A stretch of DNA of 64,000 bases from Halobellus limi (GTDB lineage: Archaea > Halobacteriota > Halobacteria > Halobacteriales > Haloferacaceae), in contig NZ_CP031311.1 of the NCBI RefSeq assembly GCF_004799685.1, positions 992,001 through 1,056,000 of the forward strand, in the 5' to 3' direction. Positions 1 to 9,051 of this stretch are shown in pieces. The notes under the pieces are model-generated. The model was not told the origin of the DNA. It worked only from the letters and a program-made list of their open reading frames with translations, and made no database searches. How positions within the stretch are numbered: position 1 is the stretch's first letter; the number at the start of each line of letters is the position of its first letter. Made by a program: the position numbers and the translations under genes.

Positions 1-74
1 TTGGCTCCGGTGACGAGCGCGACCTGCCCGTCGAGGGAGTCGTACAGCTCCGGCTCCGGTGAGTGCTCGGTCAT
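1..74 (-). CDS. Short-chain dehydrogenase/reductase, N-terminal fragment
   Basis: Only the first 24 codons lie in the window; the gene runs off the left edge. Reading leftward from the ATG, the protein starts MTEHSPEPELYDSLDGQVAL followed by VTGA. This is the first beta strand and the beginning of the TGxxxGxG dinucleotide-binding loop of classical SDR oxidoreductases. The substrate cannot be told. It is an intact gene start cut by the window, not a broken gene. It is followed on the same strand upstream by the IPP isomerase homologue after a 133-bp gap in which I see no other gene. Confidence 0.75.
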   Translation of the reverse strand, partial: MTEHSPEPELYDSLDGQVALVTGA

Positions 75-207
75 AGTCCGAGTGAGGCGGCGGGCGTAAA
101 AGGGGATTCCGTCTCGTCGCGGGCGGCTCTCCCGAGCGCGCGGTCGCGCGCTCACGACGGCGAACCGTTCGCGCCCGGCGACCCCGCTCTCCGAGTCTCC
201 CGTCGAA

Positions 208-813
208 TCAGTCCTCGAAGTCGCGACGCATCGCGATCTCGAACCACGGGCACAGCCGGAGTTGCCGGTACCACTCGGGGTGCTCGTGGAGGTGCTCGTA
301 GTCGGCCCACAGCAGTCCCGCGATCTCCTCCTCGTCGGGATCGAGCGACGTGTCGTCGAGGGTCACCTTCAGCACCGAACAGACCTCCCACTCCAGGCCG
401 GCGTTCTCGTAGTAGCGCTTGTACTCGAACTTGTCGGTCACCCGGAGGTCGTCGTACTGGTCGGGCGTGATCCCGAGTTCCTCCTCCAGGCGCTGGGCCG
501 TCGCGTCGATCTGCGACTGTCCCTCGACGGGGTGGGAGGCGACCGTGCCGTCCCAGTGGGTGTCCCAGAGGCGCTTGCCCGGCGCGCGCTGGCCGAGCAG
601 GATGCGCCCCTCGTCGTCGAAGACCAGACAGGTGAACGCCCGGTGTCGGACGCCGTCGCCGGTGTGGGCGTCGAGTCGGTTCGCCAGCCCCGTCCGGTTG
701 TCGTCGGAGTCGACGGCGATCACGTCCTGGAGGGCGTTCTCGTGGACGTCGGCGTCGTCGCTCGCGGCGGTCCCGCCGGCGGCCGCGGCGTCGTCGCGCT
801 GATCTGCACTCAT
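208..813 (-). CDS. idi: Type 1 isopentenyl-diphosphate delta-isomerase homologue (Nudix fold)
   Basis: 201 aa, counted from MSADQ rather than an upstream in-frame start, because the acidic haloarchaeal leader starts there. Family members interconvert IPP and DMAPP for isoprenoid lipids and carotenoids, using a metal ion in a Nudix fold. The metal-ligand positions known from the E. coli enzyme are recognisable: H50, H57, H94 (in ASHP), E141 and E143. The position of the E. coli catalytic cysteine (SVCGHP) is alanine here (TVASHP, A92). The protein is therefore either an isomerase with altered chemistry or a Nudix relative that has kept the name. Residues 1-30 are a low-complexity acidic extension. 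The fold assignment is sure; the exact activity is not. Confidence 0.8.
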   Translation of the reverse strand: MSADQRDDAAAAGGTAASDDADVHENALQDVIAVDSDDNRTGLANRLDAHTGDGVRHRAFTCLVFDDEGRILLGQRAPGKRLWDTHWDGTVASHPVEGQSQIDATAQRLEEELGITPDQYDDLRVTDKFEYKRYYENAGLEWEVCSVLKVTLDDTSLDPDEEEIAGLLWADYEHLHEHPEWYRQLRLCPWFEIAMRRDFED

Positions 814-886
814 ACTCGCCCTCTCGAAGAGGGAGAACAAGGAGTCTTCGATGCGTCGTCGCGAACCGGCCGCGAGGGACGGCGAC

Positions 887-1699
887 TCACGTCTCCCCGC
901 CGTCCGTTCTGTCGGCACTCGCCGCTTCGCCGTCGTCGAACCGCTCGTCGATCGTCGTTCCGTCGCCGTCGAACCACTCGTCGACCGCCGCTCGAACCCG
1001 CCGTCTGACCCGTCCGTCGGTGCTCGGCCGGCCGAGGCTCACCGCGTCGGCCCCGTACGCCAGGTACTCGCGGACGCTCTCGCCCCCGCGGACCTCGTTG
1101 TTGGCGACGACGAAAAGCGACGGGGCGGCCGCGGCGACGTCGGCGACGACGGACTCCGAGTCCATCGCGTCGACGTGAATCGCGTCCGCGCCGGCGGATT
1201 CGACCGCGCGGGCGACCCCCGCGAGGTCGACGCCTGTGACCTCCGTACGGACTTTCACGCTCACGTCGGCGCCGGCGTCGCTCGCGGCGGCGACGAACGA
1301 ACGGAGCCGGTCGGTATCGCGGAGGAGCGCCTCCCCGCAACCGGCGTCGCACATCTCCGACTGCCGGCAGTGGGCGTTGATCTCGACGATCGCGTCGCGG
1401 TCGGCACAGACCGCTGCGACCGCCGAGACCGGTTCGAGCGTCGCGCTCCTGACGTTGACTCCCGGCCGGATCGGAGCGTCCGAGAGCGCGTCGAGTTCGC
1501 GCTCGACGAACGCGAGCGGGTCCGGCGGGAGGAACTCCGTGCGGTCCCGGGCGACGAGCGCGCGGGCGGCCTCCCGGGTCGACTCGTCGAGGGCGATGCC
1601 CCCGAGGAACGCCGCGCCGGCGTGGTCGCTGCCGTCGCGGGCCCAGTCGGCGTCCGCCTCGCCGCTGAGACTCGCCAGCGCGACCCGGGGCTCGAACAT
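887..1699 (-). CDS. tRNA-dihydrouridine synthase-like TIM-barrel flavoprotein
   Basis: 270 aa. The ATG at 1699 overlaps the cofD stop codon (TGATG), which indicates translational coupling. The pattern is that of Dus and related flavin TIM barrels: INAHC near residue 111 where the catalytic cysteine loop is expected (three cysteines, 111, 117 and 121), VKVR at 149-152, and GADAVSLGR at 217-224, the usual FMN-phosphate loop. Dus enzymes reduce uridine in tRNA. The archaeal subgroup next to cofD is divergent and I know of no assay for it, so another flavin-dependent reduction is possible. The last 30 residues are acidic tail. Confidence 0.7.
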   Translation of the reverse strand: MFEPRVALASLSGEADADWARDGSDHAGAAFLGGIALDESTREAARALVARDRTEFLPPDPLAFVERELDALSDAPIRPGVNVRSATLEPVSAVAAVCADRDAIVEINAHCRQSEMCDAGCGEALLRDTDRLRSFVAAASDAGADVSVKVRTEVTGVDLAGVARAVESAGADAIHVDAMDSESVVADVAAAAPSLFVVANNEVRGGESVREYLAYGADAVSLGRPSTDGRVRRRVRAAVDEWFDGDGTTIDERFDDGEAASADRTDGGET

Positions 1700-2691
1700 C
1701 AATCGACCGCCTCCAGTGCTCTTTTCGCCGCTCGGGCGACCCGCTCGGCGTCGTCGGGACCCCCGATCTCCGTGTCGGTCCGGACGACCGGCCGGTCCAG
1801 GTCCGTCCCGTCGTCGGCGTCGAGGACGAACGCGTCCGCGAAGGGGTAGGCGTCCGCGACGCCCGCCGTCGAGGGATCGCGGCCGACGCCCGCCATCAGG
1901 TCCGCGGCGGGGCCGGAGAACACCTCGTCCTCCACGAACGGCGAGACGGCGACGACCCGCGTCGACGCCAGCGCGTCGGCGAAGGCGTCCATCGCGAGCA
2001 TCGGGCCGAGGCTCGTGACCGGGTTCGACGGGCCGACGACCACGGGATCGTCGAGCGCGTCGAGCACCGCCGGCGTCGGCTCGGCCGTCTCGGATCCGCG
2101 GAACTCGACGTCCAGCACCTCGGGCTCCGCCCGTCGGTGGACCCAGAACTCCTGGAAGTGCATCGGCCCCTCCGAGGTGTGCACGATCGTCGCCACCGGG
2201 TCGTCACTCATCGGCAGCAACCCGATTTCGAGGTCGAACGCCGCGGCGAGCGTCCGCGTGGCCTCGGTCAGCGAATGCCCCTCGTCGAGCAGCGAGGTGC
2301 GGGTGACGTGGACCGCCCGGTCGCGGTCGCCGATCCGCATAAACTCCGCGACGCCGGAGAACCGCCGCCAGCGGGCGATGTCGCGACCGGCGGTCTGGGC
2401 CTCGTCGTTGAGGTACCGCGGCCCCGAATCGAGGCCGGCCGCGTCGGCCAGGCGGTGCAGTTCCTCGTGCGTCGCCGTCGTGTCGCCGTCGACGCCCCAC
2501 CACGTCTCGGTGTCGAGGACGCCGCCCTCGTTGAAGAGCACCGTGTCGACGTCCGGACAGACGAGATGCCCGCCGAGTTCGACGTCGTCGCCGGTGTTCG
2601 CGACGACGGTCGTCTCCGCGGAGTCGAACACGCGGTCCGCGCCGTCGAGGAGCTTCGGGGTTCCCGTCCCCCCGGCGAGAAACGTGACCAT
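1699..2691 (-). CDS. cofD: 2-phospho-L-lactate transferase (coenzyme F420 biosynthesis)
   Basis: 330 aa. CofD joins the lactyl- or phosphoenolpyruvyl-guanylyl intermediate to Fo, giving the F420 precursor in the cytoplasm. The start [10 protein letters not shown] fits the family, with the nucleotide loop GGTGTPKLL at residues 7-15 and ANTGDD at 31-36. The central [16 protein letters not shown] segment and the C-terminal [10 protein letters not shown] are also typical. A longer in-frame reading starts upstream at 2958, but its first 89 residues are arginine-rich and antisense-like, so ATG 2691 is preferred. It is the first gene of a two-gene unit with the dihydrouridine synthase-like gene. Confidence 0.93.
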   Translation of the reverse strand: MVTFLAGGTGTPKLLDGADRVFDSAETTVVANTGDDVELGGHLVCPDVDTVLFNEGGVLDTETWWGVDGDTTATHEELHRLADAAGLDSGPRYLNDEAQTAGRDIARWRRFSGVAEFMRIGDRDRAVHVTRTSLLDEGHSLTEATRTLAAAFDLEIGLLPMSDDPVATIVHTSEGPMHFQEFWVHRRAEPEVLDVEFRGSETAEPTPAVLDALDDPVVVGPSNPVTSLGPMLAMDAFADALASTRVVAVSPFVEDEVFSGPAADLMAGVGRDPSTAGVADAYPFADAFVLDADDGTDLDRPVVRTDTEIGGPDDAERVARAAKRALEAVD

Positions 2692-2845
2692 AGCCGACGT
2701 TGGGCGGGCGGTGATTTGAACGTTCGCTCGCGCGAGCGCCCCGTGCGCCTCCGTCGCTGGCGGTGCGCCGCCGACGCCGTCGGGGGCGTTCGGTCGTCGA
2801 TACCCTGCCCGAGGGTTTTTGCTCGCGCCGCGCCCTCTTTCGGCC

Positions 2846-3589
2846 GTGAACCTCCCGCTTGCGACCCGGTTCCGCGAGACGCCCCGGATGCGGATCACGC
2901 GCCGCGGAGCCGACGGCGAGGACCTGCTCGTCGTGCTCGGGTGGGGTAACAAGCCCACGCACGAGCACGTCGCGTGGCTCCTGACGCGACTGCTCGACGC
3001 CGGCTACCGCGTTCACGCCGTGACGCTGCCGACGAACGGCTGGAACTTCGAGGCGCAGTACGTCGCGCCGCTCGACGAGTACCTGACCGACCACGACGTC
3101 GACCTCGCGTTGAGCCACAGCACCGGCGGTCTCGTCGCCGAGCGTCTCGCCGATCGGCACGCGCTTCGGAACGTGTTCCTCAGCCCCTGGTGGGGCGTCC
3201 GGACCGACGGGCTCGTCGATCGGGCGATCCTCGCGGCGTTCGAGCGACTCCCGACCGCGAAGCGGCTGTACGCTCCGGACCTCGACGCCGCAGCGATCGG
3301 GGATCTGAAGTCGACTGCGGAGGCCGCCACGGGTCCCGGGGGCCTCTCGCCGGCGTTCCTCGCGACGGTCCGCGAAGCCCAGTCGCGACTCGGCCCCTTC
3401 GACGACGGCGACGCCGTCTTCTACTCGCCCGAGGACCGGGTGGTCGACCCTGCCGCGATCGAAGCGCGAACGCCGCCGGAGAACCGGCGCTCGTACGACG
3501 GCGGCCACGAGTTCTTCGCCTCCTCGGGCCGGGCAGACGTCCTCGACGACGTGCTCGCCGCCCTCGACGCGGGACCGGACGCGGTCTGA
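2846..3589 (+). CDS. Alpha/beta hydrolase family protein
   Basis: 247 aa from a GTG at 2846. A T-rich TATA-like run lies about 30 bp upstream, so the TTG at 2819 is unlikely to be the start. Visible pattern: strand plus oxyanion region [11 protein letters not shown] near residue 30, the nucleophile elbow SHSTGGL near residue 92 (Sxx of the form H-S-T-G-G), an acidic residue in [10 protein letters not shown], and the catalytic histidine in DGGHEFF near the C-terminus. These make a complete Ser-Asp/Glu-His set. Length is normal for a small esterase or lipase-like hydrolase. Substrate unknown. It is convergent with nothing and lies between cofD (divergent) and dnaK. Confidence 0.75.
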   Translation: MNLPLATRFRETPRMRITRRGADGEDLLVVLGWGNKPTHEHVAWLLTRLLDAGYRVHAVTLPTNGWNFEAQYVAPLDEYLTDHDVDLALSHSTGGLVAERLADRHALRNVFLSPWWGVRTDGLVDRAILAAFERLPTAKRLYAPDLDAAAIGDLKSTAEAATGPGGLSPAFLATVREAQSRLGPFDDGDAVFYSPEDRVVDPAAIEARTPPENRRSYDGGHEFFASSGRADVLDDVLAALDAGPDAV

Positions 3590-3738
3590 CCGGGCGGGGC
3601 GACCGACCGCTGGCCGAACGGCTCGACGAGCCGCTGAGCTGCGCTTCGATATAAATCCTACTACTTGGCAACTGTTGACATAGATAAAACGCACGACAGC
3701 GTAGACCCCGTGTTCCGTCGGGACTGCCAACGTCTAGT

Positions 3739-3747
3739 AACCTTTAA
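3739..3747 (+). promoter_or_regulatory. TATA-like box of dnaK
   Basis: An A/T-rich run (aacctttaa) sits about 32 bp ahead of the dnaK ATG in an otherwise GC-rich setting. The spacing fits a near-leaderless haloarchaeal promoter. A second A/T-rich stretch (tataaat near 3650) could be an alternative upstream promoter. Assigned by position and composition only. Confidence 0.4.
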
Positions 3748-3775
3748 CCGATTTAGACCAGTAGTTGACGTCAAG

Positions 3776-5710
3776 ATGGCCAGCAACAAGATCCTCGGTA
3801 TCGACCTCGGCACCACGAACAGCGCGTTCGCGGTGATGGAAGGGGGCGACCCGGAGATCATCGTGAACGCCGAGGGCGACCGAACGACGCCTTCCGTAGT
3901 GGCGTTCACCGACGACGAGGAGCGACTCGTGGGCAAGCCCGCGAAGAACCAGGCGATCCAGAACCCCGACAACACGATCGGCTCGATCAAGCGGCACATG
4001 GGGGAGGAGGACTACTCCGTCGAAGTCGACGACGAGGAGTACACGCCCGAGCAGATCTCGGCGATGATCCTCCAGAAGATCAAGCGCGACGCCGAGGAGT
4101 ACCTCGGCGACGAGATCGAGAAGGCGGTCATCACCGTCCCCGCGTACTTCAACGACCGTCAGCGCCAGGCGACGAAGGACGCCGGCGAGATCGCCGGCTT
4201 CGAGGTCGAACGCATCGTCAACGAGCCGACGGCGGCGTCGATGGCGTACGGCCTCGACGACGACTCCGATCAGACGATTCTCGTCTACGACCTCGGCGGC
4301 GGGACGTTCGACGTGAGCGTCCTGGACCTCGGCGGCGGCGTCTACGAGGTCGTCGCCACGAACGGGGACAACGACCTCGGCGGCGACGACTGGGACGAGG
4401 CCATCATCGACTGGCTGGCCGAGCAGTTCGAGAACGAGCACAACATCGACCTCCGCGAGGACCGGCAGGCGCTCCAGCGGCTGAAGGACGCCGCCGAGGA
4501 GGCGAAGATCGAACTGAGTAGCCGAAAGGAGACGACGATCAACCTCCCGTTCATCACGGCGACGGACACCGGGCCGGTCCACCTCGAGGAGACGCTCTCG
4601 CGGGCGAAGTTCGAGTCGCTCACCGAGGACCTGATCGAGCGCACCGTGGGGCCGACCGAGCAGGCGCTCGAAGACGCCGGCTACGACAGAGGCGACATCG
4701 ACGAGGTCATCCTCGTCGGCGGCTCCACCCGGATGCCGCAGGTCCACGAGAAGGTCGAGGAGATGCTCGGGACCGAGCCGAAGAAGAACGTCAACCCCGA
4801 CGAGGCCGTCGCGCTCGGCGCGGCGATCCAGGGCGGCGTCCTCGGCGGCGAGGTCGACGACATCGTCCTGCTCGACGTGACGCCTTTGAGCCTCGGGATC
4901 GAGGTCAAGGGCGGCCTCTTCGAGCGCCTCATCGACAAGAACACGACCATCCCGACCGAGGAGTCGAAGATCTTCACGACCGCCGCGGACAACCAGACCT
5001 CCGTGAACGTCCGCGTCTTCCAGGGCGAGCGCGAGATCGCCGAGGAGAACGAACTGCTCGGGGAGTTCCAGCTGACCGGCATCCCGCCGGCTCCCGCCGG
5101 AACGCCGCAGATCGAGGTCTCGTTCAACATCGACGAGAACGGCATCGTGAACGTCGAGGCCGAGGACAAGGGCTCCGGTAACGCCGAGTCGATCACGATC
5201 GAGGGCGGCGCCGGTCTCTCCGACGAGGAGATCGAGCGGATGCAGGAGGAGGCCGAAGAGCACGCCGAGGAGGACAAACAGCGCCGCGAGCGCATCGAAG
5301 CCCGCAACGAGGCCGAGAGCGCGATCCAGCGCGCCGAGACGCTGCTCGAAGAGAACGAGGAGGAGGTCGACGACGACCTCCGCGCCTCGATCGAGGAGAA
5401 GATCGAGGACGTCGAGGAGACCCTCGAAGACGACGACGCCACGAAGGAGGACTACGAGGACGTCACCGAGGCCCTCACGACCGAACTGCAGGAGATCGGC
5501 AAGCAGATGTACGAGGCCCAGCAGGCCGCCGGCGGCGCGGGCGGTGCGGGTGCCGCGGGCGCCGGTCCCGGTGGCGCGGCCGGGCCCGGCGGCGCAGGCC
5601 CCGGCGGAATGGGCGATATGGGCGGCGCCGCCTCCGACGGCGACGAGTACGTCGACGCCGACTTCGAGGACGTGGACGACGACGAGGACGACGAGGAGTC
5701 GTCCTCCTGA
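3776..5710 (+). CDS. dnaK: Molecular chaperone DnaK (Hsp70)
   Basis: 644 aa. Hsp70 binds unfolded polypeptides in an ATP-driven cycle in the cytoplasm. The start [18 protein letters not shown] gives the canonical phosphate-1 loop at residues 7-15. An upstream start at 3665 would add 37 residues not seen in the family and is rejected. The nucleotide-binding domain (about 1-350) has [12 protein letters not shown] and [10 protein letters not shown]; the substrate-binding domain follows, then a helical lid. The tail is Gly/Ala/Pro-rich and ends in an acidic [14 protein letters not shown]. No grpE or dnaJ flanks it here, unlike the common arrangement. Confidence 0.97.
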   Translation: MASNKILGIDLGTTNSAFAVMEGGDPEIIVNAEGDRTTPSVVAFTDDEERLVGKPAKNQAIQNPDNTIGSIKRHMGEEDYSVEVDDEEYTPEQISAMILQKIKRDAEEYLGDEIEKAVITVPAYFNDRQRQATKDAGEIAGFEVERIVNEPTAASMAYGLDDDSDQTILVYDLGGGTFDVSVLDLGGGVYEVVATNGDNDLGGDDWDEAIIDWLAEQFENEHNIDLREDRQALQRLKDAAEEAKIELSSRKETTINLPFITATDTGPVHLEETLSRAKFESLTEDLIERTVGPTEQALEDAGYDRGDIDEVILVGGSTRMPQVHEKVEEMLGTEPKKNVNPDEAVALGAAIQGGVLGGEVDDIVLLDVTPLSLGIEVKGGLFERLIDKNTTIPTEESKIFTTAADNQTSVNVRVFQGEREIAEENELLGEFQLTGIPPAPAGTPQIEVSFNIDENGIVNVEAEDKGSGNAESITIEGGAGLSDEEIERMQEEAEEHAEEDKQRRERIEARNEAESAIQRAETLLEENEEEVDDDLRASIEEKIEDVEETLEDDDATKEDYEDVTEALTTELQEIGKQMYEAQQAAGGAGGAGAAGAGPGGAAGPGGAGPGGMGDMGGAASDGDEYVDADFEDVDDDEDDEESSS

Positions 5711-5890
5711 GTCGGTCGGGAATCCGATTTCTGACGACGTCGACGGGAACGTTACCTTCGCGGACGTCGACGGCGACGAAGACGGCGAGCGGCAACGCGT
5801 CGGTCCGCGATCTGTAACATTTCTTGTCGAAACCGGCGGACGGCGTGGGGTAAATTTTATGTAGTTTATCTATTGTTTTCGGAGTGGAAT

Positions 5891-6310
5891 ATGACGAAGG
5901 CACTCAAGTCATCGGGCTTTCTCGGGTTGGCCGTGATGATGGCCGTCGGGTTGCATCAGTTCGTGATCCTGTCCGGTGGGGATCCGGTCCCGCCGTGGAT
6001 GATCGGCGGCCACGCCCACCTGGGCGTCCTCTCGATTCTCGCCATCGTGATGGGCTTTGCCGTCCCCGCACTCGGCGTCACGGGCGCCCTCCGGACGGCC
6101 GTCACCGTCCTCTTCATCGCCGGACAGTGGGGTATCCCCGGCATCGTCTGGCTCGGCGAGGGCCTCGGCCTGCTGTTCCTGATGCCGACGGGGTTCCTCT
6201 GGGGGCTCGCGCTGATCGTCTCGATGCTGATTATGCTGTACGCGACGCTCACCGAGGACGTCGGTGCCGGGGGGAGCGGTCCCGCCGCGATGGCGCCGAG
6301 CGACGACTAG
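5891..6310 (+). CDS. Four-helix membrane protein, function unknown
   Basis: 139 aa, ATG within an A/T-rich leader. Four hydrophobic segments are visible at about residues 9-27, 42-60, 68-90 and 92-120, then a short hydrophilic tail. Histidines H21, H37 and H39 (GGHAHLG) lie at the membrane edge of helices 1 and 2. That spacing would suit a heme or metal site but proves nothing. I do not recognise a named family. It follows dnaK on the same strand after 180 bp with its own A/T-rich promoter region, so it is probably a separate transcript. Confidence 0.65.
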   Translation: MTKALKSSGFLGLAVMMAVGLHQFVILSGGDPVPPWMIGGHAHLGVLSILAIVMGFAVPALGVTGALRTAVTVLFIAGQWGIPGIVWLGEGLGLLFLMPTGFLWGLALIVSMLIMLYATLTEDVGAGGSGPAAMAPSDD

Positions 6311-6425
6311 TTCGACGGCGCCTCACACTCCGGTCGGTCGATGACTCTCTGTCGACGGAGGGGAGTCGACGACGCGCGTCTGACACTGCAGAAACACTTT
6401 TTGCGGCCGTGTCCGACCACCGCGT

Positions 6426-6773
6426 ATGCCCATCAGCGAGGACGAGTGGGAGTCGGGAAAGCAGTGGGACGACGTCGAGCGCGCGGTCGCGGAGTTCCTC
6501 GACGCCGTCGAGCCCCGCGCCTACACCGTCGAGGAGCTGCACGGTCTCCTCGTCGACGGCGGGACGGTCGTCCCGCCGGAGACGGACACGTGGGACGACG
6601 AGGCCGACGGGGCCGAAGACGTCGACGTCGCACCGATGGACGTCACCGAACGGCGGGTCCGGTCGGCCGTGACCGACCTGCGCGACGCGGAGTACCTCGA
6701 ATCGAAGCGCATCCAGGTCGACGACGGCGTCGTGACGTACTACCGCCGGGGCGAACACGCCTTCTTCGGATGA
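6426..6773 (+). CDS. Conserved hypothetical haloarchaeal protein, winged-helix-like
   Basis: 115 aa, acidic, soluble. Residues 13-40 and 70-90 (VTERRVRSAVTDLRDAEYLE) look like helices of a small winged helix: a conserved helix, a turn, then a basic strand (SKRIQVDDGVVTYYRRGE). No catalytic motif or cysteine pair is present. Codon use is typical for the host, and a T-rich TATA-like run (acttttt) is about 25 bp upstream of the ATG. Function unknown; a DNA-binding or RNA-binding role is only a guess from the fold impression. Confidence 0.6.
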   Translation: MPISEDEWESGKQWDDVERAVAEFLDAVEPRAYTVEELHGLLVDGGTVVPPETDTWDDEADGAEDVDVAPMDVTERRVRSAVTDLRDAEYLESKRIQVDDGVVTYYRRGEHAFFG

Positions 6774-6878
6774 TGTCGACGTCGAGTGAATGCACGTTCG
6801 TGGATAAGCTCACCCGAAAACGGCACCGAAGGTAGCATATGGACGGGTTTTTAGCCCTCGGCTTCCGTAGCTACGCGT

Positions 6879-8483
6879 ATGCCTGACGGGCGGGACCTCT
6901 CGAACCCCACTCCCGGACGCGAGCCGACGAACGCGGAATCATCGACCGACGATCCACCGGCCGCCACCTCGGCGCAGGCGACGCCGCCGGGGGCGGATCT
7001 CTCCGGGCCGACCGAGAAGTGCGGGGTCGTCGGCGTCGCGCTCGAAGACCGCGCCGCGTCGCGCCCGTTGTACTACTCGCTGTACGCGCTCCAGCACCGC
7101 GGCCAGGAGTCGGCGGGGATCGTCACCCACGACGGCTTCCAACAGCACAGCCACGTCGAGATGGGCCTCGTCGGCGACGCCTTCGGCGAGGGCGATCTCG
7201 ACTCACTGGCGGGCCGGACCGGCATCGGCCACGTCCGCTACCCCACCTCCGGCGGCGTCAACGCCTCCTGCGCACAGCCCTTCTCCGTCTCGTTCAAGTC
7301 GGGGTCGCTCGGGCTCTCGCACAACGGCAACCTCGTCAACGCCGACGAGATCCGCGAGGAACTGGCGAACCTCGGCCACGCGTTCACCTCCGACGGCGAT
7401 ACGGAGGTCATCGCCCACGACCTCGCGCGGAACCTGCTCGAAGCCGACCTCGTCCGTGCGGTCAAGCGAACGATGGACCGCATCCACGGTTCCTACGCGC
7501 TGACGATCATGCACGACGAGACCGTGCTCGCGGTCCGGGACCCGCAGGGGAACCGACCGCTCTGCATCGGGAAGCTGGAGGACGGCTACGTCGTCGCCTC
7601 CGAGTCCGCCGCGATCGACACGCTGGACGGCGAGCTCGTCCGCGATGTCCGCCCGGGAGAACTCGTCGTCCTCGAACCCGACGGCTCCGGCTTCGACTCC
7701 TACCAGCTCGTCGAGCGCGAGGACACCGCCCACTGCTTCTTCGAGCACGTCTACTTCGCCCGGCCCGACTCGATCATCGACGAGTCGCTGGTCTATGAGG
7801 CCCGCCGCGACCTCGGCCGGAAGCTCTGGGCGGAGTCGGGCATCGAGACCGACGTCGTGATGCCCGTCCCCGACTCCGGACGGTCGTTCGCCTCCGGCTA
7901 CGCCGAGGCGGCCAACGAGACGACCGCCTCGGGGGAGGAACGGCCCGCCGAAGAGGAGGCCGTCGAGTTCGCCGAGGGGCTGATGAAGAACCGGTACGTC
8001 GGCCGGACGTTCATCATGCCGACACAGGACGAGCGCGAGCGCGCGGTTCGGCTGAAACTCAACCCCATCAAGAGCACCATCGAGGGGAAGTCGGTCACGA
8101 TCATCGACGACAGCATCGTCCGGGGAACGACCTCCCGCCAACTCGTCTCGCTCCTGAAAGACGCCGGCGCCGAGGAGGTCCACGTCCGGATCGGCGCGCC
8201 GCCGATCGTCGCCCCCTGTTACATGGGGATCGATATGGCCTCCCGCGAGGAACTCATCGCCGCGGACCGGTCGATCGAGGAGATCCGCGAGGAGATCCAC
8301 GCGGACAGCCTCGGGTACCTCTCGATCGACGCCGTCGCCGACGTGCTCGGGGAGTCGCGGCTCGATCTCTGTCTCGGCTGCGTGACCGGCGAGTACCCCT
8401 ACGACATCGACGGCGAGGACACCGACCGCGACGTGCAGCGGCCGGTCATCGGGGACGGCGCGACCGCCAGCGCCGACGACTGA
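6879..8483 (+). CDS. purF: Amidophosphoribosyltransferase
   Basis: 534 aa. It catalyses the first committed step of purine synthesis: PRPP plus glutamine gives phosphoribosylamine. The glutaminase domain begins at EKCGVVGVALED with nucleophile C48, and the PRPP loop VTIIDDSIVRGTTSRQL lies in the second domain. Four cysteines fit the iron-sulfur ligands of the Bacillus-type enzyme: TAHCFFEH, APCYMG, and LCLGC (two). The catalytic cysteine must become the N-terminus, so residues 1-47 (acidic, Pro/Thr-rich) would be a long propeptide or linker. A TATA-like gtttttag lies 28 bp before the ATG, which supports this start. Confidence 0.95.
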   Translation: MPDGRDLSNPTPGREPTNAESSTDDPPAATSAQATPPGADLSGPTEKCGVVGVALEDRAASRPLYYSLYALQHRGQESAGIVTHDGFQQHSHVEMGLVGDAFGEGDLDSLAGRTGIGHVRYPTSGGVNASCAQPFSVSFKSGSLGLSHNGNLVNADEIREELANLGHAFTSDGDTEVIAHDLARNLLEADLVRAVKRTMDRIHGSYALTIMHDETVLAVRDPQGNRPLCIGKLEDGYVVASESAAIDTLDGELVRDVRPGELVVLEPDGSGFDSYQLVEREDTAHCFFEHVYFARPDSIIDESLVYEARRDLGRKLWAESGIETDVVMPVPDSGRSFASGYAEAANETTASGEERPAEEEAVEFAEGLMKNRYVGRTFIMPTQDERERAVRLKLNPIKSTIEGKSVTIIDDSIVRGTTSRQLVSLLKDAGAEEVHVRIGAPPIVAPCYMGIDMASREELIAADRSIEEIREEIHADSLGYLSIDAVADVLGESRLDLCLGCVTGEYPYDIDGEDTDRDVQRPVIGDGATASADD

Positions 8484-8486
8484 TCT

Positions 8487-8536
8487 CCGGGGTCAGAGAC
8501 CGGACTATCTGCCGGGATCAGAGACCGGACCGCCAG
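8487..8536. repeat. Two-copy 25-bp tandem repeat after purF
   Basis: Two adjacent units share the core g(g/a)tcagagaccggac at 8491-8505 and 8516-8530. They lie in the convergent gap between purF and the MoaD-like gene. Next to them, gtgaa and ttcac (8535-8558) form a short inverted repeat around an A-rich run, which may help termination. Confidence 0.6.
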
Positions 8537-8555
8537 TGAAGGAAATAAAACGCGT

Positions 8556-8951
8556 TCACAGACAGAACAGGAACGGGTAGACCAGCGCGACCCGATCGCC
8601 CTCGTTCAGTTTCGTGTCGAACCCCGCCAGGTTCTCGTTGAACTGTCCGTTGACGAGGATCCGCGCGTACGCCCGCGTCTGCTCGCCGTCGGGGTTCTTC
8701 CGGAGTTCGCCCGGGACGTCCTCGGCGTCGATCGGCGCCCACCCGCGCGTCGCCGACTCCGCCTCCGTCTCGGCGATCACGAGGTCGCGGACGTCGTACT
8801 CCTCGAAGAACGCTTCGGCGAACTCCCGGAGCGTGTCGCCCTCGAAGGTGAAAGAGAGCCTCGGCGTCCCGAGGGCGTCGCGGACGTGTCCCGTCGCGCG
8901 CACCTCGACGGTCGTCTGTGTCGTCTCCAGGGCGGACTGCGACTGAGCCAT
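8556..8951 (-). CDS. MoaD/SAMP-like ubiquitin-fold protein lacking C-terminal GG
   Basis: 131 aa, starting MAQSQSALETTQTTVEVRAT. The pattern fits the beta-grasp sulfur carrier/ubiquitin-like family: a first strand VEVRATGHVRDALG, helix LREFAEAFFEEYDVRDL, then ARILVNGQFNENLAGFDTKL and the GDRVALVYPF strand that in MoaD and SAMP proteins precedes the C-terminal glycines. Here the chain stops at YPFLFCL with no GG tail, so it cannot be activated as an adenylate or thiocarboxylate in the usual way. The middle contains an extra acidic loop (about residues 60-90). It could be a decoy, a structural relative or a carrier using another chemistry. Confidence 0.7.
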   Translation of the reverse strand: MAQSQSALETTQTTVEVRATGHVRDALGTPRLSFTFEGDTLREFAEAFFEEYDVRDLVIAETEAESATRGWAPIDAEDVPGELRKNPDGEQTRAYARILVNGQFNENLAGFDTKLNEGDRVALVYPFLFCL

Positions 8952-9051
8952 AGCGGACCTAAGACGCCCACGGACAAATCCCTGTATCCGAATATGTTCG
9001 TGTCGCCATTCATTTCGGCGACGCGCCGGGATCGGACCCATCGATACGGGA

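Noticed and set aside
4681..5442. Serine-rich minus-strand frame inside dnaK
   Set aside because: It is a shadow frame; the opposite strand encodes intact DnaK.
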